A DNA stretch of 64,000 nucleotides, taken from NCBI GenBank assembly GCA_963711675.1, contig CAVQFB010000012.1, positions 46,319-110,318 on the forward strand. Direction: 5' to 3'. Source of the DNA: CAVQFB01 sp963711675 (GTDB taxonomy: Bacteria; Acidobacteriota; Terriglobia; Terriglobales; Acidobacteriaceae). Position numbers and translations under genes: made by a program. Positions 28,681 through 38,784 of this stretch are shown here, in pieces (position 1 is the first letter of the stretch; every line of letters starts with the position of its first letter). The notes below the pieces were generated by a model, which saw only the letters and a list, made by a program, of their open reading frames with translations, had not been told where the DNA came from and searched no databases.

Positions 28681-28995
28681 GGTTGTAGGAATCTTTCGTT
28701 GCCTATTATCAGGAAGTTAATACCTGAAACGCAAGCATAAACTCCTGTGGAAATTCAGGACGATATCAGGAAAACCGGTAGAAACTCAAACTTGCGCTGG
28801 TGGTGAGGGCGAATAAACTTAGCCAGTCGCTTGAATGTCGCCGTTGCCCGAGTCACTAACGTGCTCCATTCCTCGCTTCCGGCGCGGACTCTCACGGGTT
28901 GCAACCATGTCCATGCGAGTTGAGAACGAAATGCGCGACGCATGGTTTTGTTTTGACCTTCCCCCGCAGGGAGTACCCACTTTGCTACCGTCAGA

Positions 28996-30654
28996 CTATT
29001 GACGCACTAACTCCACGCGCCGGTTCCGCGCCCGTCCATACAACGTATCGTTCGACTCCTTCGGACGCGTTGCTCCGAAGCCCTGTGGTGTAAGGCGGTC
29101 GGCCGCAATGTGGTAGCGCGTCACTAGGGCCTGCTTCACGGCTTCCGCTCGGCGCTGCGAGAGATCCATGTTGTAGTCGTCGCCACCGACGTTGTCGGTA
29201 TGGCCCTCTACTCTGAGTTTCCAGTCGGGGTTGTGTTTGAGTGCATCGGCAATTTCGCGCAGCACGGCTTCGGACTCGGGCTTGATCTTGTCGCTGGCGA
29301 AATCGAAGTAGATGCCGTAGACCTCGGCTTGCCCGGTCTGCTTTAGTTCCTGTTCGATCTGCTGGCCGCCGCCTCCTCCGCCGCCCCCAGCGCCAGCACC
29401 TCCGCCGCCACCTGCCGGCGGCCCCTTGCCTGCGCCGGCGTTCGCAGGGGGCTGTTTCGGATAGCTGATCTTCACCACCTGCAGGGTGTCGCCGCTATCC
29501 AGCTTAAAGGCGAGAACCAGTGGATTGTCCTGGTTGTCTAGAAAGTAAAAATCGCCTGCGCCATCGTCGCTGTTGCACGCCGCATGAACTGCAGGCAGAG
29601 TCGCGGGATGATCGTTGAGGAGTACCGGGAACGCGTGCAATCCGCCATCCGCCCGTTTTAACGTGCAACTCACCTTGCCCATGTTCTGCAGGTCGGCAGC
29701 CTCCTTGGAGCCCGCCCCGCCCTGATTTCCTGCGTTCGCAAGGGCCCCGAGGCCGCCCAGCAGGCCTCCGAGCGCTCCTTTCAATCCTCCCGCGAGGTAA
29801 GTGAAAGGAGTCTCTCCCTTCGACTTGAGATCCGCCAACACGGCTTGCGAGACCGTGATCGCGGTACTTCCCGGGTATACATCGGGACCGGCGCCACCGA
29901 ACTGCTCCATGTATTCGTGGGCGCTGCGAATGTCGTCCATGCGAATGGTGCGGTGCCCCGAGGTGCTGCCCTCCGACTTGGGCGCGCCCTGCGGCTGGCC
30001 CAGGTTGCCGAGGGGGTTCGGCACATTGTCGGCGTGGTACGTCATGCCAACCGAGGTGCTGCTTACGCTCTCGATTTGCTTGATGGATTCGTAGTCGCCC
30101 CCGAATTGCGCGACCGCGGTAACCACTGTCAACCCTTTTTGCAGCGGAATTTTGCTCAGGTCGCCTTCCGCGCTGGAACCACTCAAGGGAGGGAAGGACA
30201 GAGACGATTTTTCGCCGGAAGATGATCCTGATCCCGCGCTGCCCGAGCCGGAAGCGCCGCCCCCCGGCCCGCCACTGCCCGTGTTCGCTCCCAACGCGCC
30301 GGCAAGCTTTTCCAGATCGTTGTGCTTATAAGCTTCGCGAATCTCGTCAGCCTTCTTCTTGGCTCGATAGCCGATGTAAAGACAGCTCCCCATGCCAATC
30401 ATCCCAACCAGCAAGATCAGCCCCAGCACAACGAACAGGATCTTCACAATCGCGCTGGAGCCGCCTGACTGCGTCGCTGGTGCTGTGGGCGCCGGCACTT
30501 GCGGCGCGGGAACTTGGGGTGGGGCGGAAGTGGGAGCCGGCTGTTGCACGACCGGCGCCGGAGGCATCGCAGCCTGACCTACGCGCGCGCCGCAGCTTCC
30601 ACAAAAGGCTCCACCGCTAACGGGCGCTCCGCAATTCGAGCAAAATCCTGCCAT
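28996..30654 (-). CDS. Zinc-ribbon, single-pass membrane protein with C-terminal OmpA domain
   Basis: Domains in order: a double zinc ribbon at residues 4-25 (FCSNCGAPVSG...FCGSCGARVG); a Pro/Ala-rich linker; one transmembrane helix near residues 68-95 (IVKILFVVLGLILLVGMIG); a long low-complexity Gly/Ser region; a middle beta-rich region; a Gly-rich hinge; and an OmpA peptidoglycan-binding domain. The last contains YFDFASDKIKPES, VEGHTDNVGG, LSQRRAEAVK and GFGATRP. The layout would place the zinc ribbon in the cytoplasm and the OmpA domain on the cell wall. It follows the lipoprotein gene by about 56 bp on the same strand, so the two probably form an operon. Confidence 0.85.
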   Translation of the reverse strand: MAGFCSNCGAPVSGGAFCGSCGARVGQAAMPPAPVVQQPAPTSAPPQVPAPQVPAPTAPATQSGGSSAIVKILFVVLGLILLVGMIGMGSCLYIGYRAKKKADEIREAYKHNDLEKLAGALGANTGSGGPGGGASGSGSAGSGSSSGEKSSLSFPPLSGSSAEGDLSKIPLQKGLTVVTAVAQFGGDYESIKQIESVSSTSVGMTYHADNVPNPLGNLGQPQGAPKSEGSTSGHRTIRMDDIRSAHEYMEQFGGAGPDVYPGSTAITVSQAVLADLKSKGETPFTYLAGGLKGALGGLLGGLGALANAGNQGGAGSKEAADLQNMGKVSCTLKRADGGLHAFPVLLNDHPATLPAVHAACNSDDGAGDFYFLDNQDNPLVLAFKLDSGDTLQVVKISYPKQPPANAGAGKGPPAGGGGGAGAGGGGGGGGQQIEQELKQTGQAEVYGIYFDFASDKIKPESEAVLREIADALKHNPDWKLRVEGHTDNVGGDDYNMDLSQRRAEAVKQALVTRYHIAADRLTPQGFGATRPKESNDTLYGRARNRRVELVRQ

Positions 30655-30710
30655 GTCATCTCTCCTGGTCGTTCAACCCCACTTTCAAAAGTTCTCGGCC
30701 TGCGACGCGT

Positions 30711-32270
30711 TCACAGCTCGCATGCCTTCAAGGGCGGAACCGTAATCGTCTTATCTTGCTTGAAAATTTCCTTGGAGGTGTCAACCAATTGCTTGCCCAG
30801 AGCGTACGCATTGACGCCGACCGAGCCGGTTACGATCAGGGCGACCCTTTGGCACGGCACCAGCGAACCCGCACCCGCCGCGATGGTGTCCGTCGAAATG
30901 ATGAGCTGCGCATAGGCGGCTCCGCTGGTCCGGATCTTGTCCTTAGCCTTCTGGGCTAGCTTGTCGCCGCCCGGCAGCTTGCTCAAGAGATTTGCGAAAG
31001 CGTTCGCGATGGTAGACGGCACGTACTGCTTCACGATGTCGATCGCGGCGTCCGTGCCGCTCTTCAGTTCAAACCGTGGCATGGCCGCTGCCGCCACGAA
31101 GCCAACCGGAGCCACCGGTGCCAGCGAGAAATGATCCAGGATCGACCCTTCCCCCGTCATCTGGCCATCGGCGGTCATATTGCCTTCCTTGAAATCGAAA
31201 CCCTGCACGCCGTTATATTCCACGCGAAACTTTCCCCGCGCAATCTCCTTGGCGCCGGTAAAAGCCGGGTGAATCAGCAGTGCTTCGCTCACCTCAAGCG
31301 AAAACGGAATACCGCCCACAGGCAGCGGAATCGTGAAAGACGTCGGCAGCTTGATCTTCTCCTCGGTCGCCGCGACTCCGGCTTCGTCGCGCGCAGCCTC
31401 CCAGTTGAAGTTCATCGTCCCGTTCATATTCTTGTTGGAGAAGTCGAAATCCTTGAGCACGCTGTTCTGGATATCCAGGCCGACCGAGGAATCGAAGTTC
31501 TGCACCGATCCCGACCCGTCTACCTTGATGATCATGCCTGAGTACTGCTTCGACACATTCATGTCGAGGGTGATCTTGCCGGGCTGCGGTCCCGCCGAGA
31601 TCTGGTACTTCCAGCCGCCATCTTCTCCGGAAAGATTGAGCCCACCGGCGGCGTAGACGGTGCCGTTCAGAAGATCGTTGAAACTCTGGAGAGGGCCAAA
31701 ATTCGGCGGCGCCACCAGCGCGGCGTGCTGTTGCCGCTGCCATACCTCATCGAACTTCACCGGTACATTCCACTTGATCTGTCCATCCTGAATCGCTTCA
31801 GTCAGCGGCGCGACCACGGTGCCCAGCACAACGTAGTTGTCCTGTTTCGTTTTCACCACGACCTTGCGGAAGGCGACGCCGGGAACGAATAGAATGCTGC
31901 CTTCGCTCAGGCGGTTGGCCTCGTCGGAAGATGCGTCGAAGACGAATATCGTGTTGTCATCACTGATGCTGCGAATCGTTTTGCGAAAAGCGGCCTGCTC
32001 CATCTTCACGACCTTATCGGTATAGGTGACATGGAAGACGGTGCCCGGCAAAGTGGTGAGATCGGGCGCGAGGTCTAATACGTTCGACGGGATATCGCGT
32101 CCCTGTGTCTTCGCTTCGCTCCCCGACGACGAAGAAGACTCCTTGCCCTTGCAGGCGCTGCCGAGAATGAGCAAGCAGGCAAGCAACACGACAGAAAAGG
32201 CTCGTGCCGGCGGGAACACAACTCCAAATAAGCGGACAGTGCGAGAAGCCGACCTGTGCGGTCTGTGCAT
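30711..32270 (-). CDS. Secreted lipoprotein of unknown function (paralogue of the gene at 394-2151)
   Basis: A hydrophobic signal and lipobox (LILGSAC, then KGKESSSSSG) mark a lipoprotein of about 519 residues. ATG 32270 is used because GGGGGCG precedes it; ATG 32306 lies upstream in frame. Two blocks align with the lipoprotein at 394-2151: the VTYTDKV...PLTEAIQDG region and LPTSFTIPLPVGGIPFSLEV. The region with GKITLDMNVSKQYSGM to GTMNFNW is beta-rich. No known family was recognised. It is the first gene of a probable two-gene unit with the zinc-ribbon/OmpA protein. A candidate structured RNA with its own promoter and terminator lies about 250 bp upstream. Confidence 0.8.
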   Translation of the reverse strand: MHRPHRSASRTVRLFGVVFPPARAFSVVLLACLLILGSACKGKESSSSSGSEAKTQGRDIPSNVLDLAPDLTTLPGTVFHVTYTDKVVKMEQAAFRKTIRSISDDNTIFVFDASSDEANRLSEGSILFVPGVAFRKVVVKTKQDNYVVLGTVVAPLTEAIQDGQIKWNVPVKFDEVWQRQQHAALVAPPNFGPLQSFNDLLNGTVYAAGGLNLSGEDGGWKYQISAGPQPGKITLDMNVSKQYSGMIIKVDGSGSVQNFDSSVGLDIQNSVLKDFDFSNKNMNGTMNFNWEAARDEAGVAATEEKIKLPTSFTIPLPVGGIPFSLEVSEALLIHPAFTGAKEIARGKFRVEYNGVQGFDFKEGNMTADGQMTGEGSILDHFSLAPVAPVGFVAAAAMPRFELKSGTDAAIDIVKQYVPSTIANAFANLLSKLPGGDKLAQKAKDKIRTSGAAYAQLIISTDTIAAGAGSLVPCQRVALIVTGSVGVNAYALGKQLVDTSKEIFKQDKTITVPPLKACEL

Positions 32271-32520
32271 CGACGCCCCCAGAGTCAACGGCGGACAGGA
32301 TTTCAAAAGGAAAGTTCAAAAAATTCTATGGCTCGCACTGAGCAAGGTCAAGACACTGCGCGGGTGGGGAAGACGCAACGTTACTAGCATCTTCCGGCGG
32401 ACTAGACCCTGATTCCCAGTTCTTCACCGCCAGCAGCCACCTCGGGACATTGAACTGCCAATGCGGATGATTTGCAGTTGCTCAGGTATGCCTTGAAGTT
32501 TTCGAGGGGATGTTTCAGGG

Positions 32521-32775
32521 AAAAATTAAAAAGGCTGTGACATTGGTTATGCTCTAGCCGCCCGCTCCTGCGAGGGAGCATACGGCGTGGATGCATGTAC
32601 CGTCACAGCCCTTGATGCGATCACTGCTTTCGCAGTTCCAAACCCCAGCTACCCCTCGCAGAGCAGTTGGTTTTTTCAGGTCTGGCGGCTCTCCGGGTCG
32701 CCCCGGCTGGCCGATCACCCAGCTTACTTCGGACTGGCAAAGTTTTATTTAAGCCAACCCTTTCAGCCGTCGACG
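32521..32775 (-). ncRNA. Candidate structured RNA with own promoter and terminator
   Basis: On the minus strand, promoter TTGACA-N16-TAGGGT (32782-32809) precedes about 255 bases rich in compensating stems. One hairpin is ACTGC-GAAA-GCAGT (32623-32636). A tiered hairpin (32679-32719) has GGT/ACC, CGGC/GCCG and CCGGG-GCGA-CCCGG. A closing 9-bp stem GGCTGTGAC/GTCACAGCC is followed by TTTTTAATTTTT. Two GNRA-type tetraloops on perfect stems support a real RNA. The 5' GGCTG...TTGG can pair with the 3' CCAA...CAGCC, an alternative to the terminator stem. It may be a free-standing RNA or a leader acting on the lipoprotein gene 250 bp downstream. No protein-coding frame of good quality covers it. No known family was matched from memory. 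Confidence 0.55.
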
Positions 32776-32781
32776 CGAGCT

Positions 32782-32809
32782 ACCCTAACACCTTATGCGA
32801 AGTTGTCAA
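32782..32809 (-). promoter_or_regulatory. Sigma-70-like promoter of the candidate RNA
   Basis: A perfect -35 TTGACA and -10 TAGGGT are separated by 16 bases. It drives transcription leftwards into the structured segment. Sequence between here and 33281 shows no other feature. Confidence 0.55.
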
Positions 32810-33281
32810 TGCCGCTTTTTTGTGCAATGCGCTTTAATTTTCGGCTGAATGCCCCAGATGCAATCGCTTGATTTGTTACAGGCTTGTGAACACGAAATGA
32901 ATTGTCTCCTACTTTTCCACAGAATCATGCACAACCCAGGATCAACAAAAAGTTGGGACGCCGGTCATCCTCACTCAAAAATTCGCATTTACGCGATCAT
33001 GAGCCGGTCGCAAACTGCGTTTCGTCTCGCCCGATGCGTAGGTGTCGGCTCGTGCGCCATCGCTTCCGGCCGCCCCTCAAGCCCGCTTTATCTGATCCTT
33101 CTGTCAATCCTTCTTTTCCTCCTTCGGCAATGCTCGCTGAGCTTCTCCATGAGCAGCCGAGCTCGACAACCCTCGCTCGCGTGCCATCCCTGGCAGCCGA
33201 GCGACTCCAGGCGGTTAACGCCGGCTCCCTAACCTCCGTTTGTTTCCGAATCGAAAACCGGCGTAGACTAGCCGAACGAAA

Positions 33282-33635
33282 ATGCCAGACGCCAAGTCAC
33301 TAAAAAAGTTCCGAACCCTATTGGAATCGCGACAGGAAGAGTTGCGCCACCTCGTGGCTCAAACCCAGCAGGAGGGACGCAGCCTCAGAACAGAGGAGAC
33401 GAAGGACGAAGGAGACCGCGCCACCGCCTCGGAATCGAAAGAACTCGCTCACGCGCGCAGCGCTCAAGCACGCCGAACCTTGGGGGAAATCGAAGCGGCC
33501 TTGCGACGGATGAATGACGGCACTTTCGGTGAGTGCCTGAACTGCGGCCAGGAAATCGGGATCAAGCGACTGGAGGCCGTGCCTTGGGTTCGTTGCTGCA
33601 TCACCTGCCAGGAGCTGATCGAGAACGCACGGTAG
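33282..33635 (+). CDS. DksA/TraR family C4 zinc-finger protein
   Basis: The 117-residue protein has an N-terminal coiled coil (LESRQEELRHLVAQTQQEG) and a C4 zinc finger (CLNCGQEI and CCITCQEL) in the RLEAVPWVRC context typical of DksA/TraR proteins. These bind the RNA polymerase secondary channel and adjust transcription, often with ppGpp in DksA. The family includes many small members, so the exact role is open. The gene is upstream of the PerR-like regulator in the same direction, 190 bp apart. Confidence 0.88.
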   Translation: MPDAKSLKKFRTLLESRQEELRHLVAQTQQEGRSLRTEETKDEGDRATASESKELAHARSAQARRTLGEIEAALRRMNDGTFGECLNCGQEIGIKRLEAVPWVRCCITCQELIENAR

Positions 33636-33784
33636 AAGCTGAACTCAGCTTGCGAGATACGCGCACGAACCTCCGTAATCCGGGGCGAACCTCCCAGCCC
33701 TCCACTCTACTAAATCTCGAAGAGCAAGACATTTCGAGTTGATTGTCCGGCGTACTGCTCCCGTTGCCACCAACAGCGTAAGCT

Positions 33785-33815
33785 TTGACAAAATCTCATA
33801 TTAGACATAATCTAA
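33785..33815 (+). promoter_or_regulatory. Promoter with overlapping PerR/Fur-like operator
   Basis: TTGACA (33785-33790) lies 17 bases before TAATCT, or 15 before CATAAT. The palindrome TTAGACATAATCTAA (33801-33815) covers the -10 region. Its TTAGA/TCTAA arms resemble the PerR box. The start codon is only a few bases further, so the leader is very short. Autoregulation of the gene below is inferred. Confidence 0.6.
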
Positions 33816-33822
33816 ATTGTTA

Positions 33823-34248
33823 ATGGACGCCGAGGCGATTAGACGGTCCTTCGACGGCAGCGGGTTGCGGTGCACTCCTCAGCGCTACGCTGTGATGGCA
33901 TTCCTGATGGAACACAACCGGCATCCCACGGCTGCGGAAATCCTCGAAGCAGTGAATCGCGTGGATCCGCGCTCTTCAAGGGCCACGACTTATAACAATC
34001 TGCGGGATTTGGTGCAGGCGGGTTTGGTGCGGGAAGTGGCCGTCGAGGGCCGCGCCGCGCGATTCGATGCCAAAGGGATGCGGCATCACCATTTCATCTG
34101 TGACCGCTGCGGTAACGTTGAGGACATGGAGTGGTACAACGTGCCCAGGCCGGCCGCGCGCTCCCTCGGTAAGCGGATTCTTCGCGAATGCGAACTTATT
34201 TTCCGTGGGCTCTGCGCGAAGTGCGCCCCGCGGCTCGCTTCCCGCTAA
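33823..34248 (+). CDS. Fur family regulator, PerR-like
   Basis: The protein has the Fur fold: a winged helix (LRCTPQRYAVMAFLMEHNRHPTAAEI, YNNLRDLVQAGLVREV) and a dimerisation domain with MRHHHFICDRCGNVED. Two CXXC pairs (CDRC and CAKC) would bind structural zinc. The His-rich start of the second domain and the position just upstream of katG suggest a peroxide sensor, PerR, over an iron-sensing Fur, but the Asp/His metal site cannot separate the two with certainty. The ATG at 33823 was chosen because TTG 33817 lies inside the operator. KatG follows 195 bp downstream. Confidence 0.85.
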   Translation: MDAEAIRRSFDGSGLRCTPQRYAVMAFLMEHNRHPTAAEILEAVNRVDPRSSRATTYNNLRDLVQAGLVREVAVEGRAARFDAKGMRHHHFICDRCGNVEDMEWYNVPRPAARSLGKRILRECELIFRGLCAKCAPRLASR

Positions 34249-34374
34249 GTGTGGTAGATGTAAACACGGGATCAACCCGCGCGCCGGCCAAGCCTTGCCG
34301 CCGGCGATTGCGCATGGAAAGCCAGGGATGGTTTCGCAGTTCATAACAGTTTTTTTCAATGCATTCCTAATTAA

Positions 34375-36631
<2,257 letters not shown>

Positions 36632-36676
36632 TCTCTGCGGACTGATCTTCGTGGACTGATAAAAGAGAGCTGCCAA

Positions 36677-36713
36677 CCCCCGTTTCTGTCGATTGGATCG
36701 GCAGAGGCGGGGG
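36677..36713 (+). terminator. Hairpin after katG, probable terminator
   Basis: CCCCCG and CGGGGG form the outer stem with an inner CTG-CGA / TCG-CAG stem. There is no T tract. It lies 46 bases after the katG stop. Confidence 0.5.
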
Positions 36714-36768
36714 TGCCATTACCATCTAGGAAAGTCGCGCTAACGCGCGTGGACGGGCAGGGAAAAGC

Positions 36769-36844
36769 TGGAGCCGACGAACGGACTTGAACCGTTGACC
36801 TGCCGATTACGAATCGGCTGCTCTACCAACTGAGCTACGTCGGC
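36769..36844 (-). tRNA. tRNA-Thr (anticodon CGT)
   Basis: A full cloverleaf is present: acceptor GCCGACG/CGTCGGC, D stem GCTC/GAGC, anticodon stem GCCGA/TCGGC with loop TTCGTAA, T stem AACGG/CCGTT and an encoded CCA. The anticodon CGT reads ACG (Thr). Confidence 0.95.
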
Positions 36845-37042
36845 TTTCAATCTGCGATCTTTAGTTTATCAAACCATCTGGCTTTCACTTGCTCGCGGTT
36901 TCGCGGAACTCATGTGCCTTCCCATAGAGAATCCGCAAAACTCAAGCGAGAAAATATGCGATAGTGGGCAACTCGTCGATCCTCGAGTCCACAATTTCTT
37001 GGGCACTGCACGACTCAGGTAGGAATCAACGCCCCAAAAACG

Positions 37043-37076
37043 AAAAGACCGCCCGGCAAAAGGCGGCCTTTTCTTC
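37043..37076 (-). terminator. Rho-independent terminator
   Basis: GGCCGCC and GGGCGGTC form a stem, with TTTTCGTTTTT after it on the minus strand. It lies about 230 bp beyond the end of the secreted protein gene. The remaining bases between 36845 and 37306 show no gene. Confidence 0.7.
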
Positions 37077-37306
37077 TAAGGGAGAATAGTTCCAACGGAG
37101 GCAAAGCCGTCAAAACTTTCTGGCGAAATCTTATGAGCCGCAAAAGCAGGGTGTCAAGGAATTTCTGGAGAATAAATATCTTTAGATTCAATGAGTTACA
37201 AAAAAGATCAACAGCCGCGCAAAACCTCGATTTCACTCCCAAAATGACCCGGCAGACACTGTAAGCCATATCTATTGAGCGACTTACGTCCGACGGGCGG
37301 CCCGCT

Positions 37307-38492
37307 TTAGGTCTTCACGGGAGGTTCCTTCGCCGTGTCGCTCAGGTGCAGAGAAATGAACTCCAGTTCCTCGCCGCGGCCCAATCCCCGCTCCGGATAA
37401 AAGCGCCGCATCAGTATGCGCACGCCACCAAACGCCACGCCACCAACCAGGGCAAAGCCGCTCAGCACTGCGCTGAGGATGAGGATGTTGATCAGAAGCT
37501 GGAAGAGATCTTCTCGCTCATGACTGGAAGTGTTCTCGTTCCACGTGACGTTCGCGTCGTAGTTCACCGACGCGAGCAGCGACTTCGCTTCACTCTGCGA
37601 GAGCGCCCCTGACGCAATGACAACAATCGGCCCGGTGCGTTTGTTGAGAATAACTCCGGTGTCAGGCAGCACTGCCGCCGATCCACCTGACGCCGACTGC
37701 TGTCGTGCTTCATCGATCTTGCGCAGGCGCTCGGCGGCAATCTGCGGCGTGGGATACGAGATCAGCATTAGCCAGGCGTCGCCGCCTGACGCGGCGTACT
37801 TTCCCAGCACGACCTCCGCGCCGTTCGCGAATCCCACCAGTGGCGAGGGAATTGGGGCGCCTATGCGATCCAGACCTGCCGGTCCCATCACGTATTTCGC
37901 GGTGTTCTTTACGTAGGACTGCTTGGGCAAGTACGTCGGCAAGGAAGGCAAATTCAATGCCGCAGCCTGAGGGAAGCTGGAGCGCACTGGCGAGTTCGCG
38001 CAGTTCCGCGGCTGACATCACACTGAGCTTGTCGAACACCGCGTCGATCAGGACGTTTCCCCGATAGAACAGAACCCGATTGTTCAGCGACGATGCCTGG
38101 TCGCCGATCTTCTCGTTCAACATCTCGGGCTGTTTGTAGAAAGTGAAGGAGCCATAGGCGCCGCTGGCATCTTCAAAGCGCGCCGCGCGCAGCGCCAGTT
38201 TGCGTCCGTCGTCGCGGGAGTAGTTGGCACTCTCAAACCCGGTGAAGCCGAATTCTTTCAGTACCGCAGCATTCGCGGGGTCGGCAACCGCTGGGTCGCT
38301 GCTCATTTTTCCGCTGCCCTGGCGCTGCCATCCCCCAAATTCCTTGGGAAGGATCTCAGGTGATTGGCCGGCCACTGGTTTTGACGATTGGTCCTTACCC
38401 GGTGGTGATTGCGCAGCAGAAGTTTGATCCGCGGCGGCAAGCCCGCCGGTCACGCAGGCGACGACAATCCATGTGCGGAGAAAACGTCTCAT
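37307..38492 (-). CDS. Exported protein of unknown function with one C-terminal membrane helix, frameshifted
   Basis: A first frame gives a signal peptide (IVVACVTGGLAAADQTSA) and a domain with PKEFGGWQR, YGSFTFYKQPEM and GDQASSLNNRVLFYRGNVLIDAVFD. A second frame continues from ALNLPSLPTYLPKQSYV to a transmembrane helix (LLINILILSAVLSGFALVGG) and a short tail. The join is an indel near 37965-37985. Proteins of this layout (about 390 residues) are common in Terriglobia and are uncharacterised. There is no signal for enzymatic activity. Confidence 0.75.
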
Positions 38493-38576
38493 GAAGGCGC
38501 AGGACTACACAGCTACCCTATTAATTAGACTACAGACGTGAAGGGAAAGTTTCCAGCCGGGGTCTGTGTCCCGCTT

Positions 38577-38670
38577 ACCGTTGCCTCGTATCAAGCTACG
38601 CTGACCGTTGCCTCGTATCAGGCTACGCTGACCGTCGCCTCGTATCAGGCTACGGCTTTAGCCGTAGCAA
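38577..38670. repeat. Family B repeat, three tandem 27-bp copies
   Basis: The unit ACCGTTGCCTCGTATCAGG plus CTACGCTG occurs three times with a 27-bp period from 38577, 38604 and 38631. The last runs into a palindrome CTACGGC-TTTA-GCCGTAG. The rest of the gap up to 38784 shows no gene. Confidence 0.7.
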
Positions 38671-38784
38671 TGAGTGCCTAGGTTGAGAGGCTTTAGCCGC
38701 TGCGACTTGGAGTATCGTCACCAGCCTGCCGGTTGAGCCAAGCAATGAAGGCGCTCGAGACCCGTGACTCGATGGTTCTGCGAG

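Noticed and set aside
32930..32960. DnaA-box-like TTTTCCACA and possible replication origin
   Set aside because: Only one weak box is present, with no box cluster, AT-rich unwinding element or dnaA/dnaN genes.
32587..33303. Several open frames in the gap before the DksA/TraR-like gene
   Set aside because: They are Pro/Ser/Arg-rich with no ribosome-binding sites or domains. One overlaps the candidate RNA on the opposite strand.
37015..37269. 84-residue frame on the minus strand in the gap after tRNA-Thr
   Set aside because: It runs through a clear terminator and has no ribosome-binding site or recognisable content.
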